A stretch of 64,000 nt of DNA from Candidatus Obscuribacterales bacterium (GCA_020050835.1 JAGVKB010000102.1:1-64000); one strand, 5' to 3'. Positions 36,058 to 46,166 are shown, counted from the stretch's first letter. Program-made: numbers and translations. The notes: a model not told the origin generated them from the letters alone.

Positions 36058-36339
36058 GTGTCTCGCTCGCTAAAAAAAGGACCTTATGTTCACGCCTCGC
36101 TTCAAAAGAAGATCGAGGACATGAATCGCAAGGGTGAGAAAAAGGTGGTCAAATGCTGGGCTCGAGCATCAATGATTGTGCCCGACATGATTGGCCATAC
36201 AATCGCCATCTACAACGGTCGCAAGCATGTGCCGGTATTCATTACCGAGCAGATGATCGGCCACAGATTGGGAGAGTTCGCTGCGACCCGCTTCTTCAAG
36301 GGACACGCCGGCGGAGACAAGACGGCTAAGAGAGGCTAA
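36058..36339 (+). CDS. rpsS: 30S ribosomal protein S19
   Basis: 93 residues. Starts at GTG 36058 with AGGAGG 5-6 nt upstream. [20 protein letters not shown] and [20 protein letters not shown] are the family signature. S19 pairs with S13 in the 30S head. Confidence 0.97.
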   Translation: MSRSLKKGPYVHASLQKKIEDMNRKGEKKVVKCWARASMIVPDMIGHTIAIYNGRKHVPVFITEQMIGHRLGEFAATRFFKGHAGGDKTAKRG

Positions 36340-36341
36340 TC

Positions 36342-36689
36342 ATGCAGAGCAAAGCACAAGCTAAATGGATAAGAATGTCGCCGCGGAAGGTGCGCCGCGT
36401 GATCAATGAAATTCGCGGCAAATCTTGCGGCGAAGCAGCAACGATGCTCAAATTTATGCCGTTTGCAGCGGCACGGGAAGTGGAGAAGGTTTTGCAGTCA
36501 GCGATGTACAACCTGATCAACAACGACAAGACGCCGATTTCCGAAAATGAAGCCGGCAATCTCAAAGTAGTCGAAGTGTACGCTGATCAAGGTCCGACGC
36601 TCAAGAGAATCCAGCCGCACGCTCGCGGGCGCGCGTTTCCGATTCTCAAGAAATCCAGTCACATCACCATCGTCATCTCGGACGTATAA
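36342..36689 (+). CDS. rplV: 50S ribosomal protein L22
   Basis: 115 residues. KWIRMSPRKVRRVINEIRGK and the C-terminal beta-hairpin region ending RGRAFPILKKSSHITIVISD are typical; the hairpin lines the exit tunnel. Two nt after rpsS, so coupled. Confidence 0.96.
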   Translation: MQSKAQAKWIRMSPRKVRRVINEIRGKSCGEAATMLKFMPFAAAREVEKVLQSAMYNLINNDKTPISENEAGNLKVVEVYADQGPTLKRIQPHARGRAFPILKKSSHITIVISDV

Positions 36690-36704
36690 GTAAGGAGAAA
36701 GATC

Positions 36705-37478
36705 TTGGGTCAGAAAGTACATCCTGTCGGCTTTCGTCTCGGCATCCATAAAGGATGGTCGTCGAATTGGTTCGTGCAGAAGAAAGACATCGGTTTCCAT
36801 ATCGAAGAGGACAACCGGATTCGTACCTATCTCAAGAAGGAGCTTTCCAATGCTGGCGTCTCCAAGATAGACATCAGCCGCAAAGCGGATCAGATCCAGA
36901 TCGAGATCTATACTGCTCGCCCCGGCGTTGTGGTCGGCAAAGGCGGGCAAGGAATCGAGACTCTTCACCAGAAGGTGAAAGCGATGCTCAATCGCGTCGG
37001 AGTCGAAGTTCGCATCAACATTTTGGAGATCAATCGAGTTGACTTGGAAGCGCAACTGGTCGCTGAATCGATCGCTCAACAGCTAGAGAAGCGGGTCGCC
37101 TTCAGGCGTGCTCTCAAGCAAGCGATTCAACGCTGCATGCGCTCCGGAGCGCTCGGTATCAAGGTGATGGTGGCTGGTCGTTTGGGTGGAGCGGAAATCG
37201 CCCGCACCGAATGGACCAAGGAAGGTCGCATTCCGCTGCAGACGCTGCGAGCCGATATCGATTACGGGCTTGCGCAAGCCAGCACCGTGATGGGAATTAT
37301 TGGAGTCAAGGTCTGGATTTTCAGAGGCGAGCTCGAGCCAGGCCAATGGTCTCCACCAAATGTCAAGACGCAATCTGAGCGACAACAAGAAGGTCAACGT
37401 CCTGAGCGTGGCGAGCGTGGTGAGCGCGGCGATCGTCCAGGCGGCAAGTCCGGTCGCCGTCCCAAAAAGGCAGGTTAA
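36705..37478 (+). CDS. rpsC: 30S ribosomal protein S3
   Basis: 257 residues, somewhat long. TTG start at 36705 with AAGGAG 7 nt upstream. [19 protein letters not shown] domain [20 protein letters not shown] and the C-terminal domain ([16 protein letters not shown]) are complete. The last 45 residues are Arg/Gly/Glu-rich and disordered. S3 helps form the mRNA entry channel. Confidence 0.97.
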   Translation: MGQKVHPVGFRLGIHKGWSSNWFVQKKDIGFHIEEDNRIRTYLKKELSNAGVSKIDISRKADQIQIEIYTARPGVVVGKGGQGIETLHQKVKAMLNRVGVEVRINILEINRVDLEAQLVAESIAQQLEKRVAFRRALKQAIQRCMRSGALGIKVMVAGRLGGAEIARTEWTKEGRIPLQTLRADIDYGLAQASTVMGIIGVKVWIFRGELEPGQWSPPNVKTQSERQQEGQRPERGERGERGDRPGGKSGRRPKKAG

Positions 37479-37480
37479 TC

Positions 37481-37903
37481 ATGCTTTTACCGAAGCGAAC
37501 AAAATTCCGCAAACATCATCGCGGCCGGATGACCGGCTGTGAGTCTCGCGGCGTCGAAGTGCAATTCGGCGAATATGGGCTGCAAGCGCTCGAGCCGGCG
37601 TGGATTACCTCCCGCCAAATCGAGGCTGCTCGTAAAACCGTCAGCCGAAGCGTTCGCCGCGGCGGGCAGATGTGGATTCGCATCTTCCCGGATAAATCAG
37701 TCAGTAAGAAACCAGCTGAAACCCGGATGGGATCTGGAAAAGGCAATCCCGAGTTTTGGGTAGCCGTGGTCAAACCAGGCCGCATGATATTCGAACTTTC
37801 CGGCGTCAATGCTAAAGATGCGGTTGAGTCCTTGAAGCAAGCGGCTCAGAAGCTGCCGATCCAATGCCGGATTGTGCAGCGTCATATAGGAGGCGCGCAA
37901 TGA
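37481..37903 (+). CDS. rplP: 50S ribosomal protein L16
   Basis: 140 residues, normal. [20 protein letters not shown] and [20 protein letters not shown] are diagnostic; [20 protein letters not shown] follows. L16 contacts the A-site tRNA. Two nt after rpsC; its stop overlaps rpmC by 4 nt. Confidence 0.97.
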   Translation: MLLPKRTKFRKHHRGRMTGCESRGVEVQFGEYGLQALEPAWITSRQIEAARKTVSRSVRRGGQMWIRIFPDKSVSKKPAETRMGSGKGNPEFWVAVVKPGRMIFELSGVNAKDAVESLKQAAQKLPIQCRIVQRHIGGAQ

Positions 37904-38094
37904 GAGTCCGTGAGATGAGAGAGCTTACTGCAGAAGAGATTCGCACTCGTATTGACGAGTCGCGCAAGGAGTTGCTCGAATTGCGTTTTCAGCACGCTGC
38001 TCGGAAGCTGGAGAATCCCGCCAAGTTGCGCGTTACACGCAAGCGCCTGGCCAAGCTGCTCACAATTGAGACCGAAAAGAAAGCGCAAAGATAG
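37900..38094 (+). CDS. rpmC: 50S ribosomal protein L29
   Basis: 64 residues, an all-helical L29 (MREL, then [34 protein letters not shown]). ATG 37900 overlaps the rplP stop (ATGA). An upstream in-frame start at 37864 lies deep in rplP and is not used. Confidence 0.94.
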   Translation: MRVREMRELTAEEIRTRIDESRKELLELRFQHAARKLENPAKLRVTRKRLAKLLTIETEKKAQR

Positions 38095-38132
38095 CACCAG
38101 GAAAGATCAAGTAGAACGAAGGTAGATTAACG

Positions 38133-38408
38133 ATGCCAAGGAAGGAAATTGTCGGAAAGGTCGTGTCCAACAAAATGGACAAGACGGTCGTTGTAGCCGT
38201 CGAGACTCGCTTTCCGCATCCCAAGTATGAAAAGCCGATCGTGAAGACGAAGAAATTCAAAGCTCACGATGGCGACAACAAGTGTCAGATCGGCGATATC
38301 GTTCGCATTCAAGAGTGCCGGCCGATATCCAAAGAGAAGACTTGGCTGGTTACCGAGATCACCGGCAGAGTTCATCAGCAACTTGGCCTAGCTGAGGAGT
38401 CCAACTAA
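38133..38408 (+). CDS. rpsQ: 30S ribosomal protein S17
   Basis: 91 residues. [20 protein letters not shown] and [15 protein letters not shown], then [18 protein letters not shown], are the S17 OB-fold signature. 38 nt after rpmC; the final base is shared with the rplN start. Confidence 0.97.
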   Translation: MPRKEIVGKVVSNKMDKTVVVAVETRFPHPKYEKPIVKTKKFKAHDGDNKCQIGDIVRIQECRPISKEKTWLVTEITGRVHQQLGLAEESN

Positions 38409-38776
38409 TGATTCAGCAACAAACACGTATGACTTGCGCAGATAATACCGGCGCCCGTGAGTTGATGTGTATCCGCGTTCTGGGCGGCTCCGGTCGTCGC
38501 TACGCCACCGTCGGCGATGTGATCGTCGGAGTGGTCAAGGATGCCTTGCCGAATATGCCGGTCAAGAAGTCCGAAGTTGTCCGTGCGGTAATTGTGCGCG
38601 TGCGCAATAACGTCCGCCGTCCGGATGGCTCGACTATTCGTTTCGATGACAATGCAGCCGTCATTATTCAGAAGGACGGTAATCCCAAAGGTACACGTGT
38701 GTTCGGTCCGATTGCTCGTGAACTGAGGGACAAGAACTTCACAAAGATAATCTCGCTGGCGCCGGAGGTGCTGTAA
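38408..38776 (+). CDS. rplN: 50S ribosomal protein L14
   Basis: 122 residues, exactly the usual size. [20 protein letters not shown] and ending [12 protein letters not shown] are textbook L14. ATG overlaps the TAA of rpsQ by one base. Contact point of RsfS in other bacteria. Confidence 0.98.
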   Translation: MIQQQTRMTCADNTGARELMCIRVLGGSGRRYATVGDVIVGVVKDALPNMPVKKSEVVRAVIVRVRNNVRRPDGSTIRFDDNAAVIIQKDGNPKGTRVFGPIARELRDKNFTKIISLAPEVL

Positions 38777-38778
38777 AA

Positions 38779-39231
38779 ATGGCTCACGCCGTCAAACCAG
38801 AAATTCGCTATACAAAGGCTCCCTTGCCCAAGAAAGTAAAGATGGGCGGACACGCGCTCGTATCGGAAGCGCTGGTCAAGCAAGGTGCAACCAATTTGGT
38901 TCCGAAAGTGCATGTCAAGCGGGGCGACACCGTCAAGGTCATGAGCGGCTCGGAGCAATCCGGGCGCGGCAAGACCGGCAAAGTGTTGAGCGTCTTGACT
39001 AAAGAAGGAAAGGTCATCGTCGAGGGCATCAACATGATCACGCGCGCCACCAAGCAGCGCACTCCGATGGGACAGAGCGGGCTCGTCAAGAAGGAAGGCC
39101 CGATCTTCGCATCGCGAGTGATGCTCTTCTGCAGCGGCTGCAAAAAGACGACGCGCATCGCCCACAAGGTTCAAGATGGCGGAAAGAAAGTCCGCATCTG
39201 TAAGCACTGCAAAGAAGCAATGGATACGTAA
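38779..39231 (+). CDS. rplX: 50S ribosomal protein L24, extended zinc-ribbon form
   Basis: 150 residues against about 105. The KOW core ([34 protein letters not shown]) is preceded by about 45 extra residues ([20 protein letters not shown]). It is followed by a zinc ribbon, Cys118-x2-Cys121 and Cys141-x2-Cys144. The ribbon form occurs in several phyla; the N-terminal extension is less usual. Two nt after rplN. Confidence 0.95.
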   Translation: MAHAVKPEIRYTKAPLPKKVKMGGHALVSEALVKQGATNLVPKVHVKRGDTVKVMSGSEQSGRGKTGKVLSVLTKEGKVIVEGINMITRATKQRTPMGQSGLVKKEGPIFASRVMLFCSGCKKTTRIAHKVQDGGKKVRICKHCKEAMDT

Positions 39232-39241
39232 GGTAGAGATC

Positions 39242-39778
39242 ATGAAGTTGAAAGAACGATATAACACGGAAGTCGTTGCTGCGCTGAAGAAGCAGTTCAG
39301 CTATGCCAACGATTTGCAAGTTCCGAAGGTCGAGAAGGTAGTCATAAACATGGGTATTGGTGAGGCGACTTCCAATGCCAAGGCGATTGACGGTGGGGTG
39401 AAAGATCTCATAGCGATTACCGGTCAAAAGCCGGTGATCAATCGCTCGCGTAAATCGATCGCTACCTTCAAGCTCCGTGAAGGACAGGCAGTAGGCGTAT
39501 CGGTGACGTTGAGGGGAGCTCGTATGTACGACTTCCTCTCCAAGTTGATCAACGTCGCGCTACCGAGAATCAGGGATTTTCGCGGAGTTTCCGGCAAATC
39601 GTTTGACGGACGCGGGAATTTTTCCCTGGGTGTCAAAGAGCAGATCATTTTCCCTGAGATCAATTACGAGCAGGTCGACATGGTTCGCGGTATGGATATC
39701 GCGATCGTCACAACTGCCCGTACCGACCAGGAAGGACGAGCGCTGCTGGCCGAACTTGGAATGCCATTCAAGAAATAG
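39242..39778 (+). CDS. rplE: 50S ribosomal protein L5
   Basis: 178 residues. [37 protein letters not shown] and [20 protein letters not shown]-like core (here [19 protein letters not shown]) are typical. L5 binds 5S rRNA. I take ATG 39242, 10 nt after rplX; an in-frame start at 39176 lies inside rplX and is rejected. Confidence 0.97.
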   Translation: MKLKERYNTEVVAALKKQFSYANDLQVPKVEKVVINMGIGEATSNAKAIDGGVKDLIAITGQKPVINRSRKSIATFKLREGQAVGVSVTLRGARMYDFLSKLINVALPRIRDFRGVSGKSFDGRGNFSLGVKEQIIFPEINYEQVDMVRGMDIAIVTTARTDQEGRALLAELGMPFKK

Positions 39779-39828
39779 CCGTCCAAGAAATAGTTGATTC
39801 GCTTGGGATTTAAAGAGGACTCAAGAAC

Positions 39829-40035
39829 GTGGCCAAAACATCGATGGTTGATAAGGAAATGAAGCGCAGGGTGCTATCTGCCAAAGGCAAGTATCCAGCC
39901 GTGCGCTTGCACAATCGCTGCAGGATTTGCGGCAGACCGCGCGGCTATTACCGCGATTTCGGTCTCTGCCGTTGCTGCTTGCGAAAGATGGCTCACGAAG
40001 GTTTGATCCCTGGCGTTACGAAGTCGAGTTGGTAG
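39829..40035 (+). CDS. rpsZ: 30S ribosomal protein S14, zinc form
   Basis: 68 residues beginning at GTG 39829 (AAGAGGA upstream). Short type Z S14 with the zinc knuckle [20 protein letters not shown], four cysteines, followed by FR-like [16 protein letters not shown]. The long zinc-free form would be about 100 residues. Between rplE and rpsH as usual. Confidence 0.96.
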   Translation: MAKTSMVDKEMKRRVLSAKGKYPAVRLHNRCRICGRPRGYYRDFGLCRCCLRKMAHEGLIPGVTKSSW

Positions 40036-40045
40036 GAGAGAGTAA

Positions 40046-40447
40046 ATGCCCGTTACAGATCCAATTTCCGACATGTTCACTCGCATCAGAAATGCTGCGC
40101 GCGTTCACGCGCCGGCTATCGAGATGCCTGCCTCCAAGCAGAAGGTAGCGCTGGCTGAGCTTCTCCGTAACGAGGGTTTCATCTCCTCGTTCGAGACGAA
40201 GTCAATCGGCACGCCTGAGCAGAAGATGCGTATCGTTTTAAAGTACGGTCCCCGGGGTGAGCAAGTTATCCAGGGAATCAAGCGAATTTCTCGTCCGGGT
40301 TTGAGAATGTATCGTCCGGCCAAGAAAACGCCCCGAGTTTATGGCGGCCTTGGAATCGCCATTGTCAGCACAAGTCGCGGGTTGATGACGGATCGCCAGG
40401 CTCGCAAGAGCAATATTGGCGGTGAAATCGTCGCCCACGTTTGGTAA
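40046..40447 (+). CDS. rpsH: 30S ribosomal protein S8
   Basis: 133 residues, normal. VTDPISDMFTRIRNAARVHA at the start and STSRGLMTDRQARKSNIGGE near the end are the S8 signature. In E. coli S8 represses the spc operon by binding near rplE; I did not find an obvious mimic here. Confidence 0.97.
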   Translation: MPVTDPISDMFTRIRNAARVHAPAIEMPASKQKVALAELLRNEGFISSFETKSIGTPEQKMRIVLKYGPRGEQVIQGIKRISRPGLRMYRPAKKTPRVYGGLGIAIVSTSRGLMTDRQARKSNIGGEIVAHVW

Positions 40448-40461
40448 TTGAGGTTATACCT

Positions 40462-41007
40462 ATGTCTCGTATCGGCAAATTACCGATTCCAGTTCCGCAG
40501 GGCGTCACCATCAAAATCGATGGCTCGAACGTCTCTGTCAAGGGACCCAAAGGCGAGTTGTCTCGCACCTTAAGACCGGAGATCTTGGTCACGCAAGAAG
40601 ATGGAAAGCTTGTCGTGGCGCGCAAGTCCGAAGACCGGATCGTGCGCGGACTGCATGGTCTTTCGCGTACGCTCGTGGCCAATATGGTCAAGGGCGTTAC
40701 CGAAGGTTTCACCCGCAATCTGGAGATCGTCGGAGTCGGCTATCGAGCTGCCATGGAAGGACGCAATCTGGTCATGCAGCTTGGCTATTCGCATCCGGTC
40801 ACGGTGATTCCGCCTGCCGGGTTGGAGATCACCGTCACGAAAAATACTCAGCTCACCGTCAGCGGCATCGATAAGCAGGCAGTCGGCGATCTGAGTTCGT
40901 TTATTCGCGGCAAGCGGCCGCCCGAAGTCTACAAAGGCAAGGGTGTGAAGTATGCCGGCGAGTTGATCCGCCGCAAGGCTGGCAAAGCAGCCGCCAAGAA
41001 GAAGTAA
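40462..41007 (+). CDS. rplF: 50S ribosomal protein L6
   Basis: 181 residues. MSRIGKLPIPVPQGVTIKID and the C-terminal RGKRPPEVYKGKGVKYAGEL are diagnostic. ATG 40462 has GAGG 9 nt upstream; the TTG at 40441 inside rpsH is rejected. Lys/Ala-rich tail. Confidence 0.97.
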   Translation: MSRIGKLPIPVPQGVTIKIDGSNVSVKGPKGELSRTLRPEILVTQEDGKLVVARKSEDRIVRGLHGLSRTLVANMVKGVTEGFTRNLEIVGVGYRAAMEGRNLVMQLGYSHPVTVIPPAGLEITVTKNTQLTVSGIDKQAVGDLSSFIRGKRPPEVYKGKGVKYAGELIRRKAGKAAAKKK

Positions 41008-41076
41008 GGTTTTGTCCCGCGGCACGACGAAGTAGTGCCAAATCAAGTAGAGCAAAACGCCAAGGACCCGATAACC

Positions 41077-41445
41077 ATGATTCAGAAGCCCAACAAAAAA
41101 ATTACTCGCGTCAAGCGACATATGCGTATCCGCCGCCGTCTGACCGGCACCACGGAGCGTCCGCGCCTGTGCGTTTATCGCTCTAACAAGCATATTTACG
41201 TCCAGATTATCGACGACAGCGAAGCCAAAACCTTGGTGGCAGCCAGCACGCTCGACAAAGAGCTGAAGGGCAAAGTCGAGAAATCCTGGAACCGAGACGG
41301 TGCCAAGGCTGTCGGCGAGCTGGTCGCTCAGCGCGCAAAGGAAAAGGGCATCGACTCGGTTGTTTTCGATCGCGGCGGCAACATTTATCACGGACGGATT
41401 GCGGCAGTCGCTGAAGCTGCGCGGGAAGCCGGATTGAACTTCTAA
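41077..41445 (+). CDS. rplR: 50S ribosomal protein L18
   Basis: 122 residues from ATG 41077, matching the family length; an in-frame GTG at 41035 would add 14 unlike residues. [20 protein letters not shown] and [19 protein letters not shown] are typical. L18 binds 5S rRNA with L5. The 170-nt gap that follows holds a terminator-like hairpin. Confidence 0.96.
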   Translation: MIQKPNKKITRVKRHMRIRRRLTGTTERPRLCVYRSNKHIYVQIIDDSEAKTLVAASTLDKELKGKVEKSWNRDGAKAVGELVAQRAKEKGIDSVVFDRGGNIYHGRIAAVAEAAREAGLNF

Positions 41446-41521
41446 GAAGCATCATTGAGGATTATGAGCGCGCACGTAGAATGCCAGGTGATAGCGAAGC
41501 AAAGGAGAGCGAAGAGCTTTC

Positions 41522-41562
41522 CGGCGCGGAGCGTCGGTTATGCGCAGCGCCGCAATTTTTTT
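41522..41562 (+). terminator. Terminator-like hairpin between rplR and rpsE
   Basis: CGGCGC (41522-41527) pairs with GCGCCG (41547-41552); an inner GCG/CGC can extend the fold. It is followed by CAA and seven T (41556-41562). Placed inside the spc operon, it would act as an attenuator or partial terminator rather than an end. Confidence 0.5.
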
Positions 41563-41615
41563 GCCGGAGTGGTTAGCAGTTGGATTCTGGGCTGCGCTAA
41601 TAAATAGAGGAAAAA

Positions 41616-42221
41616 ATGGATAAAGAGGAAAAGGTAGTCGTTGCAACGGAAGAAAGCGGCGCTGAAAGTCAACGAAAAGGTCGCCGTTCTTCCTCTCGCG
41701 ATTCCAATCGTCGCGGTGGCGATGACAATCGCCAGCGCGAGCAGAGCGAGTGGGAAGAGAAGATCATCCAAGTTCGCCGCGTGACCAAGGTCGTCAAAGG
41801 CGGCAAGAAGTTGAGCTTCCGGGCCGTCGTCGTTGTTGGCAACCACAAGGGCCAAGTTGGCATCGGGGTAGGCAAAGCGGCCGAAGTAATCGGTGCCATC
41901 CAGAAGGGTGTCGTTGATGCCAAGAAAAGCTTGATCAATGTTCCGCTGGTCGGCGCGACCGTACCGCACTTGATCGTCGGCAAGCAGGGCTCCAGCCGCA
42001 TCATGCTGAAGCCGGCTGCCAAAGGTACCGGTATCATCGCCGGTGGCGCTGCTCGTCAGATCCTCGAATTAGCCGGAGTGGGAGACGTTCTGGCCAAAGC
42101 GCTCGGATCGCGCTCGCCGTTGAATGTGGCGCGTGCCACGATCGATGGTTTGAAACGGCTGCGCACCTTCGAAGAGGCGGCGCGCTTAAGAGGAATCAGC
42201 ATCCGCCAGATGTTGGCGTGA
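41616..42221 (+). CDS. rpsE: 30S ribosomal protein S5 with charged N-terminal extension
   Basis: 201 residues. The first 45 are Glu/Arg/Ser-rich ([20 protein letters not shown]) and not part of the fold. The core begins [20 protein letters not shown] and contains the double-stranded-RNA-binding-like S5 N domain and [23 protein letters not shown] is 5 nt before ATG. S5 affects decoding accuracy. Confidence 0.96.
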   Translation: MDKEEKVVVATEESGAESQRKGRRSSSRDSNRRGGDDNRQREQSEWEEKIIQVRRVTKVVKGGKKLSFRAVVVVGNHKGQVGIGVGKAAEVIGAIQKGVVDAKKSLINVPLVGATVPHLIVGKQGSSRIMLKPAAKGTGIIAGGAARQILELAGVGDVLAKALGSRSPLNVARATIDGLKRLRTFEEAARLRGISIRQMLA

Positions 42222-42306
42222 AAAGTATCTGCTTCGTCCAATCTGCGTCTCGATCGTTTCAAAGACGGGATGCAGAACGGGGAAGCGCTAAGGAGAGGAT
42301 GAATCC

Positions 42307-42522
42307 ATGTTGAAGATCACGCTCACAAGAGGGCTGGTTGGCAAGAAAATGACTCAGCGAAAGGTTGTGCTAGCGCTCGGCCTCGGCAAACAGAACAGCT
42401 CCGTGGTCCGTCAGGACACACCGGTGATTCGCGGCATGCTTAACAAAGTCCATCATCTGGTGACGGTCGAGCCGCTCGCTAGTGCGACGGTCGAGCAGGT
42501 GAAGAAGGCGAAGTCGAAATAG
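42307..42522 (+). CDS. rpmD: 50S ribosomal protein L30
   Basis: 71 residues, a little longer than the usual 60. [20 protein letters not shown], then [20 protein letters not shown], fits L30. GGAGAGG lies upstream of ATG. The 118-nt gap to rplO contains a GAGGCGC/GCGCCTC hairpin. Confidence 0.93.
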   Translation: MLKITLTRGLVGKKMTQRKVVLALGLGKQNSSVVRQDTPVIRGMLNKVHHLVTVEPLASATVEQVKKAKSK

Positions 42523-42640
42523 ATGCGAGAGGCGCGGGTAACTGCGCCTCGCCCGGTTATTGGAGCCGGCAATTGGGAATGACAAGCCGAGTCGATGGTG
42601 CAGGCCGCACCCCAGGCGCAAGGCGAAGGAGAGATGAGAG

Positions 42641-43114
42641 ATGACTTTGAATTTGACGGATCTGCAGCCGGTACCCGGTTCCAGGAAAGTTCGCAAGCGT
42701 GTCGGTCGCGGTCGCGGCTCCGGTCACGGCAAGACAAGCACCCGCGGTGCAAACGGGCAGGGTCAACGCTCCGGTGAAGGCAAGCGCTTCGGATTCGAAG
42801 GCGGTCAAACTCCGTTGTACAGAAGATTGCCCAAGATCCACAACTTCGATCAAGTGCCGGGTCGTGATTGGGTGGAAGTCAATGTCGGAGCGCTCAACGT
42901 TCTGTCTCCGAATTCCGATGTTACTCCCGATAGCCTGTTGGAAGCGAAGCTCCTGCGCAAGCCGACCGATAGTTTGAGAATTCTCGGCAACGGCGAGCTC
43001 AAAGTGGCGCTGAAAGTCAAAGCTCATCACGTGTCGGCCGGGGCCCGCGGCAAGATTGAAGCTGCCGGCGGCAGTGTGGACATCATCGGGCCTGGCCAGA
43101 AGAAAGAGAAGTAA
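42641..43114 (+). CDS. rplO: 50S ribosomal protein L15
   Basis: 157 residues. LTDLQPVPGSRKVRKRVGRG and GRGSGHGKTSTRGANGQGQR are the Gly/Arg-rich L15 N-terminus; GFEGGQTPLYRRLPK follows. GGAGA precedes ATG by 10 nt. Precedes secY as in the spc operon. Confidence 0.96.
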   Translation: MTLNLTDLQPVPGSRKVRKRVGRGRGSGHGKTSTRGANGQGQRSGEGKRFGFEGGQTPLYRRLPKIHNFDQVPGRDWVEVNVGALNVLSPNSDVTPDSLLEAKLLRKPTDSLRILGNGELKVALKVKAHHVSAGARGKIEAAGGSVDIIGPGQKKEK

Positions 43115-43222
43115 AATGAGCTCTGGGGGCAACCGGCCGGTCGCTCTAATTCAGACTGCGGTAGCTGCTGGTAGTAAGGGCGCTGTTTTGTTGCGCTATC
43201 CACATGATGCGGAGAGAAGTCA

Positions 43223-44683
43223 ATGACCCAATCGGCTGGTCGGCGCGGTGAGAAGATCGGATCTATTGAGGACTTTATAAAGATGATTTCGGCCGCCGGG
43301 CTGAAAGAGCGAATCATCTTTACCCTCATGATGATTGCGCTTTATCGGATCGGCGTGCATATTCCGATTCCCGGTGTGGATCCCAGCGCCTTTCAGCGGC
43401 ATCCCGAGCTGGCCCAAAACTTGCTCGGCATGATCGATCTGTTCACCGGCGGCGCATTGAATAAGCTGTCGGTCTTCTCAATGGGGATTGGGCCTTACAT
43501 CACGGCCTCGATCATTATGCAGCTGATGTCGGTGGTGATTCCGAAACTAGAAGAGCTGCAGAAGCACTCCGGCGAGCAGGGGCGCAAGCAGCTGCAGCAA
43601 GTGACCCGCTATGCCACCGTCTTCCTGGCCTTGTTCCAGTCTTTCATGCTTGCCAAGCTGCTGGGACAGATCCACAATCCCGACGTCGTGACGACCCCGG
43701 GGATTGGCTTCCTGATTAATACGACGGTAATTTTGACTGCCTCTGCCGTGTTCATTATGTGGATCGGTGAGACTATCACCGAGCGTGGCGTCGGCAACGG
43801 TGCCTCCTTGCTGATCTTCCTGGGTATTGCCGCCAGGCTGCCGGTGATGATTCGCAACACCTGGGATGCCGTCCAAACCGGTCAATCTCCAGTCTGGGGC
43901 GTAACCGCTCTGGTAATTGTCTTCCTTCTGTTGGTCGGATTGATTGTCGCGCTTCAACAAGGTGTCAGAAAGCTGATGGTGCTCGGCGCCAGGCGTAATG
44001 TCGGACGGCAGACCTTTGCCGCTCCCGATGATTACATGTACCTGCCGGTCAATCCCTCGGGTGTGATGGCGATTATCTTCGCCTCTTCGTTGTTGATGTT
44101 TCCGAGCACGGTAATGTCTTTTGCCGGAAAGAGCGGAGTCAATCCTGCTCAGGCTCTATATGATTTAAGCCGCAGCACGCCTGTTGTCGGTCCGCATATC
44201 GAATCGCTCTCGCAACATCCGGCTGTCAAGTCGGTGGTCGACTTCATCGGCACCGAGCTGATTCATACCTTCTCTTATTATCATTGGGAGCATTCGGCGC
44301 TCTACTTCGGATTGATCGTCTTTTTCGCTTTCTTCTACGCATCGATCGTTCTGCCGGTGCGCGATATGGCCGAGAATCTGCGCCGAAGCGGTCGGGCCAT
44401 CCAGGGCGTGAGACCGGGCAGACCGACTGCGGAGTTTCTCGAGAAAACGCTCAACAAGCTGATCTTCATTGGTGCATCGGCGGTCGGTATCATCGCTATT
44501 TTGCCGATTCACGTCGAGCAGGCGACGATGGTGAACACGCTGCAAGGCTTGGGAAGCACCTCGCTGATCATCCTTGTGGGCGTGGCAATTGATACGCAAC
44601 GTCAGATCAAGACTCATGCGCTTTCGGCTCGTTATCAGGCTCGAGGCTTGTTTCGAACGCCGGGCGAAAAGAAGGATATTTAG
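43223..44683 (+). CDS. secY: Protein translocase subunit SecY
   Basis: 486 residues, about 45 longer than E. coli SecY. Ten membrane spans are readable; the first (RIIFTLMMIALYRIGVHIPI) and the plug region (LGMIDLFTGGALNKLSVFSM) are typical, as is the cytosolic loop LEELQKHSGEQGRKQLQQVT. An insertion near residues 300-345 (DLSRSTPVVGPHIESLSQHP) accounts for the extra length and lies in the loop before a late TM. SecY forms the channel with SecE and SecG; neither is in the window. Confidence 0.97.
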   Translation: MTQSAGRRGEKIGSIEDFIKMISAAGLKERIIFTLMMIALYRIGVHIPIPGVDPSAFQRHPELAQNLLGMIDLFTGGALNKLSVFSMGIGPYITASIIMQLMSVVIPKLEELQKHSGEQGRKQLQQVTRYATVFLALFQSFMLAKLLGQIHNPDVVTTPGIGFLINTTVILTASAVFIMWIGETITERGVGNGASLLIFLGIAARLPVMIRNTWDAVQTGQSPVWGVTALVIVFLLLVGLIVALQQGVRKLMVLGARRNVGRQTFAAPDDYMYLPVNPSGVMAIIFASSLLMFPSTVMSFAGKSGVNPAQALYDLSRSTPVVGPHIESLSQHPAVKSVVDFIGTELIHTFSYYHWEHSALYFGLIVFFAFFYASIVLPVRDMAENLRRSGRAIQGVRPGRPTAEFLEKTLNKLIFIGASAVGIIAILPIHVEQATMVNTLQGLGSTSLIILVGVAIDTQRQIKTHALSARYQARGLFRTPGEKKDI

Positions 44684-44685
44684 TC

Positions 44686-45342
44686 ATGCAGATACTGTTT
44701 CTAGGCGCGCCAGGAGCCGGCAAGGGTACTCAGTGTAAGATGCTGGCCAGACATCTGGATCTCCTGCATCTGTCTTCCGGCGACCTTTTGCGCGAGGCGG
44801 TCAAGCTAGGCACCGCGGCCGGGGTGGCCGCCAAGTCTTTCATGGACAAGGGGGTGCTCGTTCCGGACAGCATCTTGATCGATATGTTTCGGGAAAAGCT
44901 CCATACGCCGGAATGCCAGAAGGGTTTCATTCTGGACGGATTTCCGCGCAATGTGGCTCAGGCCAAGGCGCTCAATGAGCTTTTCGAAGAGTTGAATCGA
45001 AAGCTGTCAGTAGTTGTCAACCTGCAGGTTGACCAGAAGCTCCTGACCGAGCGAATTTGCGGACGCCGGATCTGCTCTAACAAAGAATGCAACGCTCCTT
45101 ATCATGTCAAGTTCGCTCCGCCTAAAGAGGAGAATGTTTGCAGCCTGTGCGGCGCGCCGCTTACTCATCGCAGCGACGATCGCGAAGAATTGGTCGCCGC
45201 TCGTCTCAAGACTTACTTCGAGCAGACCGAGCCGTTGATCGAGTTTTATGACAAGCAACTGTTGCTGCGTACGGTCGATGGAGAAGGCGATCCCGACGAG
45301 ATTTTTGCCGATCTTCTGCGGACGCTCAAGGTATTGGCATGA
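44686..45342 (+). CDS. adk: Adenylate kinase, long zinc-lid form
   Basis: 218 residues; ATP + AMP to 2 ADP. P-loop GAPGAGKGT (7-15), AMP site LSSGDLLREAV, and GFILDGFPRNVAQA are conserved. The LID has a cysteine set for zinc: Cys130-x4-Cys135 and Cys152-x2-Cys155. The first pair is spaced by four residues instead of the usual two (CSNKEC). Two nt after secY and overlapping map by 4 nt. Confidence 0.97.
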   Translation: MQILFLGAPGAGKGTQCKMLARHLDLLHLSSGDLLREAVKLGTAAGVAAKSFMDKGVLVPDSILIDMFREKLHTPECQKGFILDGFPRNVAQAKALNELFEELNRKLSVVVNLQVDQKLLTERICGRRICSNKECNAPYHVKFAPPKEENVCSLCGAPLTHRSDDREELVAARLKTYFEQTEPLIEFYDKQLLLRTVDGEGDPDEIFADLLRTLKVLA

Positions 45343-46166
45343 TTCTGACCGACAGCAAAGATTTAGAGCTGATACGCAAAGCCGGCGAAATAGACGGCTA
45401 TGTTCTGGAAGAGCTCATGAAAATGGTGGCGCCCGGGGTGACCACCTGGGAAATAGACGAGCGGGCCGAGAGGCTTATTCGTGAAGCTGGCGCCTTACCG
45501 ACCTTCAAAGGTTATCGCAACTTCCCGTGCACAATCTGCGCCTCCATCAATGAGGAGGTTGTGCATGGCATTCCAAATAAGAACAGAGTGCTCAAGGACG
45601 GCGACATTATTTCGCTGGATATCGGCTCGACCGTAAGGCGTACGCTCAACGGTGCAAAAGATGCCGGTGCGACCGGCGGCAAAGGAAAGAACCGGGACTA
45701 CGAGGACTTCATCGGAGACACAGCTGTAACTGTGCCGGTGGGTCAAATCTCCGCCAAGCTCGAGAAGTTGTTGGCCGACACTCAAAAGTCGCTCTATGCC
45801 GGCATCAAAGTTTGCCGCGCCGGCGCCACGCTCGATGATATCGGCGGCGCGATTGAAGATGTGGCTCTGGAAGCGGGTTACGGCATCGTGCGAGAGTACG
45901 GCGGACATGGAATCGGGTACAACTATCATGAGGATCCGTTCATCCTCAATTATCGTTCGGGTAGCAGGACTAAACTGAAACCTGGTATGGTAATAGCGAT
46001 CGAACCGATGTTTAATCTGGGGGGAGATCGAGTGAGGCTGAAGCAGGACGGTTGGACTGTAGTTACGCAAGATTACAAACCATCGGCGCATTTCGAGCAC
46101 TCGCTTTTGATAACCGAAGGGGATCCCGAGATCCTTACAAAGCGCCCCAGTGAGGTAATCGCATGA
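45339..46166 (+). CDS. map: Methionine aminopeptidase type I with insertion between metal ligands
   Basis: 275 residues. Removes the initiator Met from new proteins. The five metal ligands are Asp94, Asp127, His190, Glu222 and Glu253, with [20 protein letters not shown] around the His. Between the first two Asp there are 32 residues instead of about 10: a Gly/Lys/Asn-rich insertion ([19 protein letters not shown]). The rest is canonical. ATG overlaps adk by 4 nt and its own stop overlaps infA by 4. Confidence 0.96.
   Translation: MILTDSKDLELIRKAGEIDGYVLEELMKMVAPGVTTWEIDERAERLIREAGALPTFKGYRNFPCTICASINEEVVHGIPNKNRVLKDGDIISLDIGSTVRRTLNGAKDAGATGGKGKNRDYEDFIGDTAVTVPVGQISAKLEKLLADTQKSLYAGIKVCRAGATLDDIGGAIEDVALEAGYGIVREYGGHGIGYNYHEDPFILNYRSGSRTKLKPGMVIAIEPMFNLGGDRVRLKQDGWTVVTQDYKPSAHFEHSLLITEGDPEILTKRPSEVIA

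Noticed and set aside
38668-39267. 199-codon minus-strand frame
   Set aside because: Antisense to rplN and rplX.
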